Positions 1 to 7,297 are shown, counted from the first letter of the stretch. The stretch is DNA of 8,496 nucleotides from Acidimicrobiaceae bacterium (GCA_003514205.1 DORQ01000184.1:1474-9969), one strand, 5' to 3'. Notes: generated by a model from the letters alone, not told the origin. Translations and numbers: made by a program.

Positions 1-1088
1 TAGAAGTCGACGTTGGGGTAGAGCTTTCGACTGATGAAGTAGTCATCCGCCAGCGCCACCTCTTCGAGCTTGAGTGCAATGTCGAGCAACGGGTTCTTAC
101 CGGTGACCTTGAACACGTCATCGGCGGTTGCTTTGATGATCGTGGCCCGCGGGTCGAAGTTCTTGTAGACACGATGGCCGAAGCCTTGAAGCTTCTGCTC
201 TCCGCGCTTCACTGACTCGATGTAGGCAGGCACGTTCTCATAGGAACCGATCTCCGCCAGCATGCGAAGAACAGCCTCATTCGCTCCGCCATGTCGAGGC
301 CCGTAGAGCGCCGCTGTGGCCGCCGCAGTGGCCGAGTAAGGATCCGCGTGCGCTGAGCCCACGGTGCGCATGGCAGTTGCAGAACAGTTCTGCTCATGAT
401 CAGCGTGAAGGATGAACAACACGTCAAGAGCACGAGACAACACCGGGTTGGCGTCGTAGCGTGGCTCGGCGATCTTCCACATCATCGACAAGAAATTGGC
501 GCAGAAATCGAGGGAATTGTCTGGATAGACGAACGGCATGCCGACGCTGAACCGGTAGGCACCAGCAGCCAGGGTTGGCATCTTGGCAATCAACCGAACG
601 ATCTGGCGATCAAGCACCGCTGAATCATCAATGGTCTTTGCCTCGGGATAGAACGTCGACAGCGCGGCGACTGCTGAGACCAGCATTCCCATGGGATGAG
701 CGTCGTGATGGAAACCCTCCATGAAACGCTTTCGCACGTTCTCGTGAATGAAGGTGTGATGGATAACGTCGTAGCGCCACTTCTCAAACTCTGCAGCAGT
801 TGGAAGTTCGCCGTATACGAGCAGGTAGGCGACCTCGAGGTAGCTCGACTTCTCAGCGAGCTGCTCGATTGGGTACCCGCGATACCGGAGGATGCCATTT
901 TCTCCGTCGAGTTCGGTAATTGCACTATCGGCTGCTGCGGTTGCCGAGAAGGAGGGATCAAAGAACCACACTCCGGGAAGATGCTTGCTCCAGGCTTTGG
1001 CATCAACGCCGCCGTTGACGATGGGAATCTCTACCTGTTGTCCATTGCGGTTGTCAGTGATGGTTATCGATTCGGGCACGGCCCCCAT
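1..1088 (-). CDS. gltA: Citrate synthase, C-terminus cut off by the window edge
   Basis: Condenses acetyl-CoA with oxaloacetate to citrate, the entry step of the TCA cycle, in the cytoplasm. Reading from ATG at 1088 gives 362 complete codons with no stop before the left edge; the usual family length of about 430 suggests some 70 residues are missing. The N-terminal beta-rich part has ITITDNRNG and later GILRYRGYPIEQLAEKS. The substrate-binding stretch LFILHADHEQNC lies at about 224-235. The three catalytic residues of the family are visible: His266 in RHGGANEA, His305 in GFGHRVYKN and Asp361 in YPNVDF. It resembles the hexameric-type bacterial enzymes, including actinobacterial ones. No good Shine-Dalgarno precedes the ATG; GTG at codon 4 is a possible alternative start. 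It is divergent from the lipoprotein gene across 129 bp. The identification is very secure and the exact start less so. Confidence 0.96.
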   Translation of the reverse strand, partial: MGAVPESITITDNRNGQQVEIPIVNGGVDAKAWSKHLPGVWFFDPSFSATAAADSAITELDGENGILRYRGYPIEQLAEKSSYLEVAYLLVYGELPTAAEFEKWRYDVIHHTFIHENVRKRFMEGFHHDAHPMGMLVSAVAALSTFYPEAKTIDDSAVLDRQIVRLIAKMPTLAAGAYRFSVGMPFVYPDNSLDFCANFLSMMWKIAEPRYDANPVLSRALDVLFILHADHEQNCSATAMRTVGSAHADPYSATAAATAALYGPRHGGANEAVLRMLAEIGSYENVPAYIESVKRGEQKLQGFGHRVYKNFDPRATIIKATADDVFKVTGKNPLLDIALKLEEVALADDYFISRKLYPNVDF

Positions 1089-1217
1089 CTTAGGACGTCC
1101 GCGGCCCGAGATAGACCATGGAGCAGCGAGGCCAGACACTCGGAGCAGGCGACGAAGATTTCACTACAGTTGATCACATTTCTTGCCAGTCGAGACACCC
1201 TCTGTCACGATCAGCAC
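1089..1217. promoter_or_regulatory. Divergent intergenic region, citrate synthase / lipoprotein
   Basis: This 129-bp gap must hold the promoters of both outward-facing genes. On the plus strand TACAGT at 1165-1170 fits a TANNNT -10 box and would leave a leader of about 40 bases before the lipoprotein ATG; no convincing -35 box lies at the right distance. On the minus strand I see no strong -10 or Shine-Dalgarno for citrate synthase. A nine-codon reading frame (1119 down to 1090) ends one base before the citrate synthase ATG. The promoter role is inferred from gene orientation. Confidence 0.45.
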
Positions 1218-2447
1218 ATGGCTCTTTCCACCAAGTCCCTCGCTCGCTTGTGTGCACCACTGCTTTGTGCCGCGCTGATCGTTGGCTGTGATGCGAACTC
1301 GGTGCTGTCGCTGAGCCGGGCAAAGTCTGGCGCCCGGTGCTCCAAGGTCGGAGCATTTGCTCGGGACAACACCAACGTGTTGCAGTGCTCCAAGCGCAAG
1401 CGTTGGACCGTGAATATGTCCATCTCCCGAGCTATAGAAATGATCGACGCCTACAACGCCGCAGAGGCCGCGAAACTCGCTGGCCCTCCACCCTCACCCA
1501 CAGCGCCACCAACGGACCCAACGGTGTCGCCGACTCCGTGGCTTGCTCCTCTCACCCAGTTCAGCGCTGGCTCTGTCCGAGTGGGTAACGGCGGAGGATG
1601 GCTCGTGCCGGGGGTGTACACCACCACAGTGGCGCCTGGCTCAAGTTGCACGGTGGTCCGACTCAACCTCGATGGCTCGTCCGCCCTCCTGAACTCATTT
1701 GGGCCCGGCCCTGCGTTCTTCGAGGCCAGGACCGAGACGTTGCTCACTGCTGGTGCGGGATGCACGTGGTACCAAGCACCCAGCACGCCCGTGACGAGTG
1801 CTCTCACCGGCGACGGCATGTACCGCGTCGGGATCGAAATCCCCGCTGGTTTCTACCGAGTGGCGGCCTCTGCCCCTGGCTCGCTTCCATGCCTGTGGAA
1901 ACGACACGCATCGCTGGACGGCACGGGCGGACTCAATGATTCCTACTCGGGCACCGAACCGCAGGTGATCATCGTCGTAGAAGGCGACAAGGCACTGAGC
2001 GTCTCACACTGCGGGACACTGGTTCGTGAAAACGAGCCAGCATCGAACCGCTTTGAAGTAGCTGGCAATCCAACAGACTGGCTGTCGCAGGGGGTGCGCT
2101 TCTCCTATGCCGGATCGAGTTTCACTAGAACTGGCACCGTCAATGGGTCTGGCAGAGAACGCCTGACAGTGCAAACCCCAACCGGTTGGGTTGCGACGCT
2201 TGATTTGCCCACCAACGGCTCCATTCCAAGCGGTGCCTTCAACGTCACGGCCACAGCCACCGCAACGACGCCGGGATTCAGGCTGTCAGCGCCCGGTCGT
2301 GTTTGCCTCATCAATCAGGTAGCGCTCGTCGTCAGCAATATTCATCTCAGCCCAGCGGGTCGAATCGATGGGTTGTCGCTTGGATTCGTCCAGATCTGCA
2401 ACGGTGGTCCGGCCATTCCTGGAACCATCGCCATTACCCCTCCGTGA
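1218..2447 (+). CDS. Secreted lipoprotein with paired-cysteine beta-rich modules
   Basis: Predicted exported lipoprotein of 409 residues and unknown function, anchored to the outer face of the membrane. Residues 1-24 form a lipoprotein signal: Lys and Arg early, a hydrophobic core, then lipobox IVGC with Cys24 as the lipidated residue. Next comes a small two-Cys segment (Cys41, Cys57), a type often seen in secreted actinobacterial proteins, then a Pro/Thr-rich linker at about 90-107. Two similar modules follow, about 120-184 (Cys144, Cys182) and 198-267 (Cys225, Cys265). They share a G-x-x-x-V/I-PG/AG-x-Y opening and a Cys near each end. The C-terminal beta-rich part (about 280-409) contains GRVC at 360-363 and Cys394. 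The frame stays open upstream to 696, but that part is antisense to citrate synthase; ATG 1218 is chosen because it begins a proper signal peptide. No Shine-Dalgarno is visible. A binding or cell-surface role is a guess. Confidence 0.85.
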   Translation: MALSTKSLARLCAPLLCAALIVGCDANSVLSLSRAKSGARCSKVGAFARDNTNVLQCSKRKRWTVNMSISRAIEMIDAYNAAEAAKLAGPPPSPTAPPTDPTVSPTPWLAPLTQFSAGSVRVGNGGGWLVPGVYTTTVAPGSSCTVVRLNLDGSSALLNSFGPGPAFFEARTETLLTAGAGCTWYQAPSTPVTSALTGDGMYRVGIEIPAGFYRVAASAPGSLPCLWKRHASLDGTGGLNDSYSGTEPQVIIVVEGDKALSVSHCGTLVRENEPASNRFEVAGNPTDWLSQGVRFSYAGSSFTRTGTVNGSGRERLTVQTPTGWVATLDLPTNGSIPSGAFNVTATATATTPGFRLSAPGRVCLINQVALVVSNIHLSPAGRIDGLSLGFVQICNGGPAIPGTIAITPP

Positions 2448-2466
2448 GCCTTCCCCCTCCCTCAGC

Positions 2467-2492
2467 CGCGCTGCTGCAGTCTCTGCAGCGCG
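2467..2492. terminator. GC-rich hairpin after the lipoprotein gene, possible terminator
   Basis: CGCGCTG (2467-2473) pairs with CAGCGCG at the right end, and the inner CAG/CTG pair closes a TCT loop, giving about ten base pairs with a three-base CTG bulge. It starts about 20 bases after the lipoprotein stop. No T-run follows, so it would be a tail-less terminator, as proposed for many actinobacterial genes, or simply an mRNA 3'-end hairpin. Confidence 0.4.
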
Positions 2493-2537
2493 ACATGAGA
2501 TCTGTTGATGAGTGCCCCATAGCCGCGTGGATGCAGT

Positions 2538-2543
2538 TAGCCT
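2538..2543 (+). promoter_or_regulatory. Leaderless-type -10 box (TAGCCT) before the mutase large subunit
   Basis: TAGCCT fits TANNNT and ends 7 bases before the ATG at 2551, the spacing expected if transcription starts at or next to the start codon. No Shine-Dalgarno lies between them. No clear -35 box is seen. The same hexamer stands before the glycosyltransferase gene in this window. Confidence 0.45.
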
Positions 2544-2550
2544 GAAACCT

Positions 2551-4197
2551 ATGACGGCCCGACCACAAAGCTCGCGAGAAAATTGGCAGGCTCAGTATGA
2601 GCAGTCAGCGCTTCGTGACCAACCTTTCGAGACCATGTCGGGAATCCCTCTCGATGCGGTCTATGGCCCCGAAGACGGCGAGTTCCCTGGTCAATACCCC
2701 TACACCAGAGGACCCTACGCCTCGATGTATCGCTCCAAGCAGTGGACGATGCGCATGTTTGCAGGTTTTGGCACGGCGGTGGACACCAATCTTCGCTTCA
2801 AAGACATTCTGGCCAATGGTGGCGATGGCCTCTCCACTGCCTTCGATCTACCCACCCTGATGGGGTACGACTCAGACGACATCATGAGTCGTGGTGAGGT
2901 TGGCACCTGCGGGGTGGCCGTGGACACCCAAGCTGATATGGAAGACCTCTTCAGAGGAATCGATCTGGAGTCAACCACGACCTCCATGACGATCAACTCA
3001 CCGGCGGCGCCGATTCTTGCCATGTTCGTTGCTGCTGCGGAGAAACAGGGGGCGCAGCGAGCCAAGCTTGGCGGAACACTCCAGAACGACATTCTGAAGG
3101 AGTATCAGGCGCAGAAGGAGTTCATCTTTCCGCCGCGTCCATCCATGCGACTGGTTCGCGACACACTGCAGTTCTGCGCCGCTGAGATGCCGAAATGGCA
3201 CGCAATTAGTGTCTCCGGCTATCACATTCGTGAAGCCGGTTCTACCGCTGCCCAGGAGCTCGCATTTACCCTCGCGAACGGCTTTGCCTATGTCGAACTC
3301 GGCATTGCGGCCGGGCTGAGCGTGGATGAATTTGCGCCACGCCTGAGCTTTTTCTTCAACGCCCATCTCGACTTCTTCGAGGAGATCGCAAAGTACCGGG
3401 CCGCTCGACGAATCTGGGCCCGATGGATGAAGCAACGTTACGGCGCCACCGCGGAGCGGGCCCTTCAGCTTCGTTTCCATACCCAAACAGCCGGCGTGTC
3501 GCTCACCGCGCAACAGCCTGAGATCAACATCGTGCGAACAGCGATTGAAGCGCTCGCCGGGGTCCTTGGCGGAACGCAAAGTCTTCATACCAACTCGATG
3601 GATGAGACGTTGGCCCTACCAACTGAGAAGTCCGCCCGGATTGCTCTCCGAACTCAACAAGTGATCGCGCACGAGACTCGGGTGACACAGGTTGCTGATC
3701 CACTCGGGGGCTCCTACTTCCTGGAATCGCTGACCGACGAGATCGAACGGCGAGCCGAGGAGTACTTTGCTGAGATCGAGGCCTTTGGCGAGGGCTCCAT
3801 GCTCCAAGGCGCCTACCACGGCATTGAGGAAGGCTGGTTCCAGGGCGAGATTGCCAACGCTGCCTATGACCTGGAACGAAAGCTGAACCGCGGGGAACAC
3901 CAGATCATTGGAGTGACCGGGTTCCGGGAGGGCAACGAGGAACCGCAACCAGAGACCCTCTACATCGATCGAACTACCGAGGAAACGCAGATCAAACGCC
4001 TTGGCGAGGTTCGCGCCGACCGCAATGGCGCAGCTGTGGCCGAGTCGCTGGCTGTGCTTGCCCAGCAATCTCAGGACCCTGAGGTGAATCTCATGCCAGC
4101 GCTGATCTCTGCCTCACAGGCATATGCGACCCTGGGCGAAGTGATGAACACCTTGGCGATCACCTTTGGCCGCTGGGAAGAATCAGCTCAGATTTGA
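2551..4197 (+). CDS. icmA: Coenzyme B12-dependent acyl-CoA mutase, large subunit (isobutyryl-CoA mutase type)
   Basis: Catalytic subunit of a radical mutase that rearranges the carbon skeleton of an acyl-CoA with adenosylcobalamin, probably isobutyryl-CoA to n-butyryl-CoA, in the cytoplasm. The 548 residues form the acyl-CoA-binding TIM-barrel half only; the B12-binding domain is the next gene. Family blocks include [64 protein letters not shown] and [16 protein letters not shown]. His225 corresponds to His244 of Propionibacterium methylmalonyl-CoA mutase. The substrate-choosing positions are Phe70 (Tyr89 there), Ala97 (Asp in 2-hydroxyisobutyryl-CoA mutase) and Gln188 (Arg207 there), the isobutyryl-CoA mutase pattern. 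An in-frame GTG at 2512 could add 13 residues; ATG 2551 matches the family's short N-terminus and the -10 box spacing. Many databases would label it methylmalonyl-CoA mutase. The family is certain; the substrate is inferred from remembered alignments. Confidence 0.9.
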   Translation: MTARPQSSRENWQAQYEQSALRDQPFETMSGIPLDAVYGPEDGEFPGQYPYTRGPYASMYRSKQWTMRMFAGFGTAVDTNLRFKDILANGGDGLSTAFDLPTLMGYDSDDIMSRGEVGTCGVAVDTQADMEDLFRGIDLESTTTSMTINSPAAPILAMFVAAAEKQGAQRAKLGGTLQNDILKEYQAQKEFIFPPRPSMRLVRDTLQFCAAEMPKWHAISVSGYHIREAGSTAAQELAFTLANGFAYVELGIAAGLSVDEFAPRLSFFFNAHLDFFEEIAKYRAARRIWARWMKQRYGATAERALQLRFHTQTAGVSLTAQQPEINIVRTAIEALAGVLGGTQSLHTNSMDETLALPTEKSARIALRTQQVIAHETRVTQVADPLGGSYFLESLTDEIERRAEEYFAEIEAFGEGSMLQGAYHGIEEGWFQGEIANAAYDLERKLNRGEHQIIGVTGFREGNEEPQPETLYIDRTTEETQIKRLGEVRADRNGAAVAESLAVLAQQSQDPEVNLMPALISASQAYATLGEVMNTLAITFGRWEESAQI

Positions 4198-4235
4198 GCT
4201 GACCAGCACTACGACCCCATGAGACTGGAACAACC

Positions 4236-4673
4236 ATGACAACTACGGAGGGAACGTCAGCTGGTCTCAGCCAGCCCCCAACACACCAGGGGCGCGTCCT
4301 CGTCGCAAAGCTGGGCCTCGACGGCCACGACCGAGGAATCAAGGTGGTGGCCCGGATCCTTCGCGACGCCGGGTTCGAAGTGATCTACACCGGGCTCCGC
4401 CAGACTCCTGAGCGTGTCGTTGCAGCGGCGATCGACGAGGACGTCGACGCCATTGGCCTGTCGATGCTGTCAGGCGCTCATTTGGCCCTCGTGCCGCCAG
4501 TCTTGGAGCTGTTGCACGCTGCCGACTCCACGATCCCAGTGGTTGTTGGCGGGATCATCCCCGAACGCGACGTCCCCACGCTCATGGAGGCAGGAGTCGC
4601 AGAGATACTCGCCCCAGGGTCACCCGCTGAGGACGTGGTCGCGGCACTGCAACGAGCTATTCGGCCGCACTGA
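4236..4673 (+). CDS. icmB: Cobalamin-binding small subunit of the acyl-CoA mutase
   Basis: Binds the B12 cofactor for the upstream catalytic subunit. The protein has 145 residues, close to the roughly 136 of Streptomyces IcmB. The base-off/His-on cobalamin signature is complete: Asp29-x-His31-x-x-Gly34 (LDGHDRG, with His31 as the lower cobalt ligand), Ser76-x-Leu78 (LSML) and Gly105-Gly106 (VVVGGIIP). The fold is a Rossmann-like domain ending in [13 protein letters not shown]. The first 18 residues are a low-complexity, Thr/Ser/Pro-rich tail. It starts 38 bp after the large subunit on the same strand, so the two are probably co-transcribed. Only a weak GGAA (4227-4230) precedes the ATG. Its stop codon abuts the stop of the opposing P450 gene with no base between. 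The G-protein chaperone (MeaB or IcmF type) that usually protects these mutases is not in the window. Confidence 0.9.
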   Translation: MTTTEGTSAGLSQPPTHQGRVLVAKLGLDGHDRGIKVVARILRDAGFEVIYTGLRQTPERVVAAAIDEDVDAIGLSMLSGAHLALVPPVLELLHAADSTIPVVVGGIIPERDVPTLMEAGVAEILAPGSPAEDVVAALQRAIRPH

Positions 4674-5933
4674 CTACTTGAGGGTGTAGCGGATCGGTAG
4701 ATGCTTCACGCCACTCACAAAATGAGTAGCGGTCCATTCGGCTCGCCCATTGAGCTCAATGGTGTCAACTCGCTCCAACAGTTTGCGCACTAGGGTCTGC
4801 ACCTCTCGTCGAGCCACCTGGGACCCAAGGCAATAGTGCATGCCGAGGCCAAATGAGAGCAGCTTGTTGGCCTCTGGACGGCGAATATCGAACTCATCTG
4901 GATTCGGGAACACGGTTTCATCGCGGTTCGCTGCCGGGTAGGAGGTGAGCACCACATCCCCCTTGGAGATCTTCACACCGCAAAGCTCAAAATCTTCCTG
5001 TGCCCATCGGAAGAAGCTCCGCACAGGGCTGGTCCAACGAATGATCTCCTCAGTTGCATTGACAATGAGCGAGGGATCTTCCTGAAGGGCTCGAAGCTGA
5101 TCGGGATGGCGCAGGAGCTGTTCGAGTCCGCCGCTCGCTGAGAACGAGGTGGTGTCATGGCCAGCTGTCGCAACGATGATGTAATACCAGAGCCGCTCGA
5201 TCTCACCGAGTGGCTTTCCGTCGACCATGCCGTTCGCGATCACGGTGGCGAGATCGTTGGTGGGGCGTGCTCGCCGGGCCTCGGTGAGTTCGTCAAAGTA
5301 CGTCTCGAATCTTCGAATCGTGCCGGTGACGAGCTCGAACGGATCGGTGAGATCCCCGAGGTACTCCGGGTCACCCGCTCCGAACAGCCCTTGGGTGAGC
5401 TCCAGCATGAAGGCTTCATCCTCACGGGGGACCCCAAAGATCCCCATGATCACTCTGATGGTGAACGGAACAGCAATGTCGGTGGCAAAGTCGCAAGTTC
5501 CGCCGAGTTCGACCAATCGATCGAGGTACTCGTCAGCAATGGTGTCAATGGATTCCTGCAACCCACGAACAGCGGCAGGCTTGAACCAATCATTGGTGAC
5601 GTTGCGGTACTTCTGATGGATATCACCGTGAATGTGAACCAACGTTCGCGGCGGGTCGATGCCCATTGCGGCCATCATGTCGTAGTTGAAGTCAGGGCCG
5701 GGTGCGGACCGTTCAGTATTGAAAAACACATCGCTACGGCGAGACACCTCGAACACGCCCTCGTGGCTGGTGACTGCCCAAAAGCTCGGCCATCCGTCGG
5801 CCTCGACCCAGGCCACCGGCGCCTCTCGACGGAGCTCGCCGATGGTGCTGTGCCAGTGGTCCATATCAGCGAACGCTTCGGGCGTGATCAGGACTAAGCC
5901 TCGTTGATCAGAGGTTCTTGCTTCAGTGGGCAC
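4674..5933 (-). CDS. Cytochrome P450 monooxygenase
   Basis: Heme-thiolate enzyme of 419 residues, the usual size of a soluble bacterial P450, with no membrane anchor. It would insert one oxygen atom from O2 into an organic substrate using electrons from a ferredoxin and its reductase, neither encoded here. Motifs in order: C-helix H106-x-x-x-R110, I-helix AGHDTT (257-262, oxygen activation), K-helix E296-I-I-R299, and the heme loop FGLGMHYCLG with Cys368 as the iron ligand. The overall look, including SxDVFFNTE and ATAGHDTTS, recalls bacterial P450s acting on steroids, terpenes or other hydrophobic compounds, but the substrate cannot be read from sequence. The start is GTG at 5933, supported by AGGAG at 5940-5944 six bases upstream; the first ATG, at codon 24, lacks this. 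It converges on the mutase small subunit with zero spacing, so a shared pathway is not implied. Confidence 0.95.
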   Translation of the reverse strand: MPTEARTSDQRGLVLITPEAFADMDHWHSTIGELRREAPVAWVEADGWPSFWAVTSHEGVFEVSRRSDVFFNTERSAPGPDFNYDMMAAMGIDPPRTLVHIHGDIHQKYRNVTNDWFKPAAVRGLQESIDTIADEYLDRLVELGGTCDFATDIAVPFTIRVIMGIFGVPREDEAFMLELTQGLFGAGDPEYLGDLTDPFELVTGTIRRFETYFDELTEARRARPTNDLATVIANGMVDGKPLGEIERLWYYIIVATAGHDTTSFSASGGLEQLLRHPDQLRALQEDPSLIVNATEEIIRWTSPVRSFFRWAQEDFELCGVKISKGDVVLTSYPAANRDETVFPNPDEFDIRRPEANKLLSFGLGMHYCLGSQVARREVQTLVRKLLERVDTIELNGRAEWTATHFVSGVKHLPIRYTLK

Positions 5934-5939
5934 AAGTGA

Positions 5940-5944
5940 CTCCT
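5940..5944 (-). promoter_or_regulatory. Ribosome binding site deciding the P450 GTG start
   Basis: On the minus strand AGGAG lies six bases before the GTG at 5933, a near-ideal Shine-Dalgarno and spacing. It supports GTG rather than the first ATG, 23 codons inside. Confidence 0.7.
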
Positions 5945-5949
5945 AGCTC

Positions 5950-5978
5950 TCGATACATGAATTCTTCCACACCCTCAA
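5950..5978 (-). promoter_or_regulatory. Possible P450 promoter (-35 TTGAGG, -10 TATCGA)
   Basis: On the minus strand TTGAGG (5978-5973) and TATCGA (5955-5950) are separated by exactly 17 bases. The -10 is a poor match in its last three positions. Initiation seven bases downstream would fall on the Shine-Dalgarno itself, which weakens the call. The P450 may instead be read from the glycosyltransferase transcript. Confidence 0.2.
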
Positions 5979-6002
5979 CTGTGTCTGATCACGGCACCCG
6001 TT

Positions 6003-6023
6003 CCGATTATGAACAGGAATCGG
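6003..6023. terminator. Small inverted repeat after the glycosyltransferase gene
   Basis: CCGATT (6003-6008) and AATCGG (6018-6023) can pair as a six-base-pair stem with a nine-base loop. It lies about eight bases past the glycosyltransferase stop on the minus strand, in the 98-bp gap before the P450. No T-run follows, so termination is only a weak possibility; it could also be chance or an operator. Confidence 0.25.
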
Positions 6024-6031
6024 CCCGGCGA

Positions 6032-7222
6032 TTAGGTCAGGCCGCGCCGTCGCCAGGTGTAGTTGACGTTCAGGAAATAGTTGCTGACGAATGCCAGCAG
6101 AAACCCAAGCACCTCATGAACGAGCCGAGCCGGGGAGGCGCCAAGCAGCCCTTCTCCAAACCGGTTCGCCTGAAGGCCTTGGAAGACGCCGACATGAATC
6201 ACCACCCCGATGATTGAGATCACTTCGAAGAGCATCAGACCGCCCAGCAGGCTCTTAGCGGGGAACCGCTGCTCCCAGAAGGTGAAGTAGTTGTTGAGCA
6301 AGAAGTTGGTGAGGATCGAGGCTTGGATTCCAATGAGCAATGACCACCGAACGGGAGTAGAAAAGCCGATTCTGATTGCTCCAAGATCAATGGCCTCAAA
6401 GATCGAAAACGTCGCAATGTTGACAACGAAACCGACGAGCCCCACGAGGGCATACAAGAACACCTGACCCTTGATCTGTCTACCCAGTCGCAGCTCAGCC
6501 ACAGCGAGGAGGTAGGAGCGGATAACCGACGGGCTCAGCTTGGTTTCACCACGCTGACGCACGCGAAATTCGTACCCGACCTCGCGCACCCGGAGCCGTT
6601 GTTTGGTGCCCAGGAACTCGAGCAGAATCTTGAACCCCTGTGGATTGATTCGCGGACCCATCTCCTGAAACGTCGACCTGGACATTGCAAAGAATCCAGA
6701 CATTGGATCGCTGACTCCAACGTTCAAGAAGATCTTCGCAATTAGCGCTGCCACCCAACTGATCAGGCGGCGAAACGCGGAAAACTCGCCGTAGGTTCCC
6801 CCCTCGGCGCCGCGCGTACCGACCACGAGGTCGGCCTCACCCGAGCGGATGTAGTCAACCATTGTGGGAAGGATGGTCTCGTCATGTTGTCCGTCGGCAT
6901 CGATCACTGCGAGCACCTCGCCGCGAGCTGTTTGCAGGCCCGCAACTACTGCCGAACTGAGTCCCGACTCCCCAAATCGACGAAGTACGCGTACCGTCGG
7001 ATGCGCAGCCGCGTAGGTCTCAGCAATCTCCCAGGTCCGATCGGGCGAGTCGTCGTCGACGATGATCACCTCATGGCTGAGTCCCGCCAACGCTGCAGCC
7101 AACGATTCCAAGAGCGGGACCACGTTCTCTGCCTCGTTGAACGTGGGAGAGATCACTGACAGCACGGGCGGCGAACGGCGGTCGTGGCGGCGTTCAACAG
7201 GTGTGGGTGGACTGTTGGTCAT
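6032..7222 (-). CDS. GT2 glycosyltransferase fused to a GtrA-like membrane domain
   Basis: Membrane enzyme of 396 residues expected to transfer a sugar from a nucleotide donor to a polyprenyl phosphate on the cytoplasmic face, making a lipid-linked sugar for cell-envelope glycans. Residues 20-245 are a DPM1-like GT2 domain: SPTFNEAENV (25-34), VDDDSPDRT (55-63), the metal-binding DAD (108-110) in IDADGQHD, and SDPMSGFFAMSR (171-182). Residues 250-393 are a GtrA-like domain with four likely membrane helices at about 253-275, 292-312, 325-349 and 366-390. Helices 2 and 4 end in the aromatic motifs NYFTFW and NYTWRRR. GtrA proteins are thought to help flip or hold the polyprenyl-linked sugar. 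The ATG at 7222 has no Shine-Dalgarno but has TAGCCT nine bases upstream. The donor sugar (mannose or glucose) is not determinable. The gene is divergent from the SRAP gene. Confidence 0.92.
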   Translation of the reverse strand: MTNSPPTPVERRHDRRSPPVLSVISPTFNEAENVVPLLESLAAALAGLSHEVIIVDDDSPDRTWEIAETYAAAHPTVRVLRRFGESGLSSAVVAGLQTARGEVLAVIDADGQHDETILPTMVDYIRSGEADLVVGTRGAEGGTYGEFSAFRRLISWVAALIAKIFLNVGVSDPMSGFFAMSRSTFQEMGPRINPQGFKILLEFLGTKQRLRVREVGYEFRVRQRGETKLSPSVIRSYLLAVAELRLGRQIKGQVFLYALVGLVGFVVNIATFSIFEAIDLGAIRIGFSTPVRWSLLIGIQASILTNFLLNNYFTFWEQRFPAKSLLGGLMLFEVISIIGVVIHVGVFQGLQANRFGEGLLGASPARLVHEVLGFLLAFVSNYFLNVNYTWRRRGLT

Positions 7223-7231
7223 CAGCGCGTG

Positions 7232-7237
7232 AGGCTA
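7232..7237 (-). promoter_or_regulatory. Leaderless-type -10 box (TAGCCT) before the glycosyltransferase
   Basis: On the minus strand TAGCCT stands nine bases before the ATG at 7222, with no Shine-Dalgarno between. It sits in a T-TAGCCT context like the box before the mutase large subunit. No clear -35 box is seen. Confidence 0.4.
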
Positions 7238-7285
7238 ACCCCGCCCAAGCAGAAGATCGTGGACCTGTTCGGCGGGCCCTCGATC

Positions 7286-7291
7286 TACACT
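7286..7291 (+). promoter_or_regulatory. Leaderless-type -10 box (TACACT) before the SRAP gene
   Basis: TACACT fits TANNNT and ends six bases before the ATG at 7298. The spacer GACCCC contains no Shine-Dalgarno, so the mRNA probably begins at or next to the start codon. The divergent gap to the glycosyltransferase is only 75 bp, so the two promoters face away from each other within it. Confidence 0.5.
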
Positions 7292-7297
7292 GACCCC

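Noticed and set aside
1161..1178. CRP-like site around TGTGATCA upstream of citrate synthase
   Set aside because: Only one half resembles TGTGA and the other half is not its inverted partner at the required spacing, so there is no real palindrome.
696..1217. Upstream 174-codon extension of the lipoprotein frame, which would give a 583-residue protein
   Set aside because: This stretch is antisense to the clearly conserved citrate synthase gene, and ATG 1218 begins a textbook lipoprotein signal peptide.
2512..2550. GTG start adding 13 residues to the mutase large subunit
   Set aside because: The ATG at 2551 matches the family's N-terminal length and sits at the right distance from a TAGCCT box; the extension shows no family similarity.
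2998..3588. 196-codon minus-strand open frame
   Set aside because: Antisense shadow of the highly conserved mutase large subunit, with no recognisable protein features.
5157..5897. 246-codon plus-strand open frame
   Set aside because: It lies entirely antisense to the P450, whose motifs are complete; long shadow frames are expected in GC-rich coding DNA and this one has no recognisable domain.
4236..5933. Mutase small subunit and P450 as parts of one pathway or novel system
   Set aside because: They are on opposite strands and converge, so they are not an operon; adjacency alone does not support a shared function.
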